Part shown: piece by piece, positions 6,355 through 8,381 of the stretch
Position numbering within the stretch: the first letter of the stretch is position 1
How the letters are laid out: each line of letters opens with the position of its first letter
NCBI GenBank assembly: GCA_021774205.1
Contig: JAJFJI010000275.1
Location: 1 to 8,381, forward strand
Reading direction: 5' to 3'
DNA length: 8,381 nt
Source of the DNA: Nitrosomonas sp.
Lineage (GTDB): Bacteria > Pseudomonadota > Gammaproteobacteria > Burkholderiales > Nitrosomonadaceae
Notes under the pieces: generated by a model
Told to the model about the DNA's origin: nothing
What the model saw: the letters and a program-made list of their open reading frames with translations, nothing else
The model's database searches: none
Translations under genes and position numbers: made by a program

Positions 6355-7809
6355 ATGCTGATATTTGAACACTCGCGCCCAGGGCGCCGCAATTACTCGC
6401 AATCTCCGGCAACTTCGGCGAAGACGAAAAATATTCCACAGAACCTGCTACGCAAAACTCCGCCACTTCTGCCAGAAGTATCTGAGATGGATACGGTGCG
6501 CCATTACACGCGGCTATCGCAATTGAATTTTTCGATCGACACCGAGTTTTATCCACTTGGCTCATGTACGATGAAATATAACCCGCGTGCATGTAATTCT
6601 CTGGCCATGCTTCCACAGTTCCTGGCACGGCATCCGTTAGCCCCCGAAGATACCGGCCAGGGTTATCTGGCCTGTATGTATGATTTACAGGAAATCTTAA
6701 AAGATGTCACCGGCATGGCCGGTGTAAGTCTGACGCCTATGGCAGGCGCGCAAGGTGAACTTATCGGCGTCATGATGATACGCGCTTACCACGAATCACG
6801 TGGAGATAAAGAACGGACGGAAATCATCGTACCGGATGCAGCACATGGCACTAACCCTGCAACAGCGGTTATGTGTGGTTTTAAGGTCGTAGAAATTGCT
6901 ACTGATAAAGAGGGCAACGTCGACATGGCGGCATTAAAAGCCGCAGTAGGACCACAGACAGCAGGATTAATGTTAACCAACCCATCCACACTGGGCGTAT
7001 TTGAAAAGAATGTCTCCGAAATGAGCCGAATTGTTCATCAGGCCGGTGGCTTACTATATTATGATGGTGCCAATCTAAATGCGCTACTCGGCAAAGTTAA
7101 GCCGGGTGATATGGGGTTTGATGTTATCCATATTAATTTGCACAAAACCTTCTCGACACCACATGGCGGTGGTGGACCAGGATCTGCGCCGGTTGGTGTG
7201 GCAGAACGCCTGCTGCCATTTATGCCAGTTCCAATCGTCGGCTATGAGAAAGGCAAATACCGTTGGATTACAGAAAAGGAAAAACCACAATCAATTGGCA
7301 GATTATCTGCACATATGGGCAACGCGGGCGTATTGTTACGCGCATATATCTATGTTCGCCTATTGGGAACGGATGGGATGCATCGCGTCGCCGAATTCGC
7401 AACCCTTAATGCCAATTATCTAATGGCAGCCCTACGCGAGGCGGGTTTTGAACTTGCCTACCCTACCCGCCGTGCCAGTCACGAATTTATCGTTACTTTG
7501 AAAGCCATCAAGGAAAAAACTGGCGTCACAGCGATGAACTTAGCCAAGCGGCTGCTGGATAAAGGCTATCACGCACCGACTACTTACTTTCCAACGCTGG
7601 TACCGGAATGCTTGCTAATCGAGCCAGCCGAAACTGAATCGAAGGAAACCCTCGACGCATTTGTAAGCGCCATGAAAGAAATTCTGGCTGAAATTGAAGC
7701 ACAACCCGACATGGTTAAAGGTGCGCCACATTTGATGCCATTGCGCAAACTAGACGATGTAAAAGCAGCGCGCGAACTAGATTTAGTCTGGAAACCACAA
7801 CCTAAATAA
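6355..7809 (+). CDS. gcvPB: glycine dehydrogenase (decarboxylating) subunit 2, P-protein C-terminal half
   Basis: GcvPB carries the pyridoxal phosphate site of the P-protein. The 484 residues fit the beta subunit of two-subunit enzymes. The cofactor lysine is K264 in H-I-N-L-H-K-T-F-S-T-P-H, followed by the G-G-G-G-P-G loop. Other marks are the start M-L-I-F-E-H-S-R-P-G-R-R, F-Y-P-L-G-S-C-T-M-K-Y-N-P-R, D-A-A-H-G-T-N-P-A-T-A, L-T-N-P-S-T-L-G, Y-Y-D-G-A-N-L-N-A and H-E-F-I-V-T-L. The ATG matches the family N-terminus. Only 20 bases separate it from tpx, and they hold no clear ribosome binding site. The L-protein gene does not follow; a PfkB-family kinase does. Confidence 0.97.
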   Translation: MLIFEHSRPGRRNYSQSPATSAKTKNIPQNLLRKTPPLLPEVSEMDTVRHYTRLSQLNFSIDTEFYPLGSCTMKYNPRACNSLAMLPQFLARHPLAPEDTGQGYLACMYDLQEILKDVTGMAGVSLTPMAGAQGELIGVMMIRAYHESRGDKERTEIIVPDAAHGTNPATAVMCGFKVVEIATDKEGNVDMAALKAAVGPQTAGLMLTNPSTLGVFEKNVSEMSRIVHQAGGLLYYDGANLNALLGKVKPGDMGFDVIHINLHKTFSTPHGGGGPGSAPVGVAERLLPFMPVPIVGYEKGKYRWITEKEKPQSIGRLSAHMGNAGVLLRAYIYVRLLGTDGMHRVAEFATLNANYLMAALREAGFELAYPTRRASHEFIVTLKAIKEKTGVTAMNLAKRLLDKGYHAPTTYFPTLVPECLLIEPAETESKETLDAFVSAMKEILAEIEAQPDMVKGAPHLMPLRKLDDVKAARELDLVWKPQPK

Positions 7810-7830
7810 CAATATAATTCTGCAAAAACT

Positions 7831-8381
7831 ATGTATACACTGATTTGTGGCTCTATCGCATACGACAACATAATGGTATTTCAAGACCATTTTAAAAATC
7901 ATATTCTGCCAGAAAAAATTCATGTATTGAATGTCGCTTTTTTGGTTCCTGAAATGCGCCGGGAATTTGGTGGATGCGCAGGCAACATCGCCTACAATTT
8001 ACAAATGATTGGTGGCAAGCCGCTGATGATGGCAACAGTGGGCGATGACTATCAAGACTATGCTGCACGCTTTGACCGGTTAAATTTACCGCAAACTCGC
8101 GTCCGACATGTAAAAGATACCTTTACAGCGCAAGCTTTTATAACCACTGATTTGGATGATAACCAAATTACTGCATTCCATCCGGGCGCAATGAACTTTT
8201 CTCATTTGAATTCCGTTACGGATGCTCCAGATATTGAATTAGGCATTATTGCACCTGATGGGCGTGATGGCATGATTCAACATGCACGTGAGTTTCATGA
8301 AGCAGGCATTCCTTTCATGTTTGATCCTGGACAGGGACTACCCATGTTTAATGGCGAAGAACTGCTGGATTTCATTAACAA
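7831..8381 (+). CDS. PfkB-family carbohydrate/nucleoside kinase, adenosine kinase-like (3' end outside the window)
   Basis: An open frame starts at ATG 7831 and runs to the window edge without a stop, giving 183 residues, about 60 percent of a family member. The start M-Y-T-L-I-C-G-S-I-A-Y-D is the first beta strand of the ribokinase fold. E-F-G-G-C-A-G-N-I-A-Y-N-L (residues 45-57), then I-G-G-x(5)-A-T-V-G-D-D, is the first PfkB signature with the substrate-side glycines and asparagine. F-D-P-G-Q-G-L-P near residue 170 is also typical. The second signature with the catalytic Asp (D-T-x-G-A-G-D) would lie beyond the edge. Such proteins are often annotated as adenosine kinase in proteobacteria; ribokinase-like sugar kinases are the alternative. 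It begins 21 bases after gcvPB, so it is probably in the same operon, but no Shine-Dalgarno sequence is visible. Confidence 0.85.
   Translation, partial: MYTLICGSIAYDNIMVFQDHFKNHILPEKIHVLNVAFLVPEMRREFGGCAGNIAYNLQMIGGKPLMMATVGDDYQDYAARFDRLNLPQTRVRHVKDTFTAQAFITTDLDDNQITAFHPGAMNFSHLNSVTDAPDIELGIIAPDGRDGMIQHAREFHEAGIPFMFDPGQGLPMFNGEELLDFIN

Noticed and set aside
7079..7423. Forward open frame of 114 codons inside gcvPB
   Set aside because: It overlaps the cofactor-lysine region of gcvPB in another frame; the gcvPB frame is conserved throughout, so this is a shadow and not a frameshift.

Overview
The window reads as a piece of a proteobacterial chromosome, most likely a betaproteobacterium of the Nitrosomonas type. 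The basis is the protein style of the glycine cleavage genes, a P-protein split into GcvPA and GcvPB, moderate G+C with AT-rich spacers, and a PfkB-family kinase after gcvPB. This placement rests on recall of family sequences, not on a search. No mobile element, tRNA, rRNA or CRISPR array was seen.

Left part (1-2262). An AT-rich stretch, perhaps holding the last codons of an upstream gene (stop at 99-101), leads to a gene for a Sec-exported protein of 317 residues (466-1419, +). Its C-terminal module resembles one that recurs in secreted bacterial proteins of unknown function. It converges on a short-chain dehydrogenase/reductase of the C-factor type (1564-2262, -), which has a strong ribosome binding site and a plausible promoter.

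Right part (2480-8381, all +). A promoter-like pair (TTGTCT, 18-bp spacer, TATAGT) precedes a tandem glycine riboswitch (about 2534-2745). Between its second aptamer and gcvT lies an imperfect hairpin followed by six T residues, and a possible long-range helix that would enclose the gcvT ribosome binding site and GTG start. The genes follow in the order gcvT, gcvH, gcvPA, tpx, gcvPB, then a PfkB-type kinase that runs off the window.

Together GcvT, GcvH and GcvPA/GcvPB make up the T, H and P components of the glycine cleavage system: P decarboxylates glycine, H carries the aminomethyl group on lipoyl-lysine, and T releases ammonia and forms 5,10-methylene-tetrahydrofolate. The L component (dihydrolipoyl dehydrogenase) is not here and must be encoded elsewhere. 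The riboswitch would let glycine turn on the pathway that consumes it. The oddest feature of the layout is tpx, a complete thiol peroxidase gene sitting between the genes for the two halves of the P-protein.
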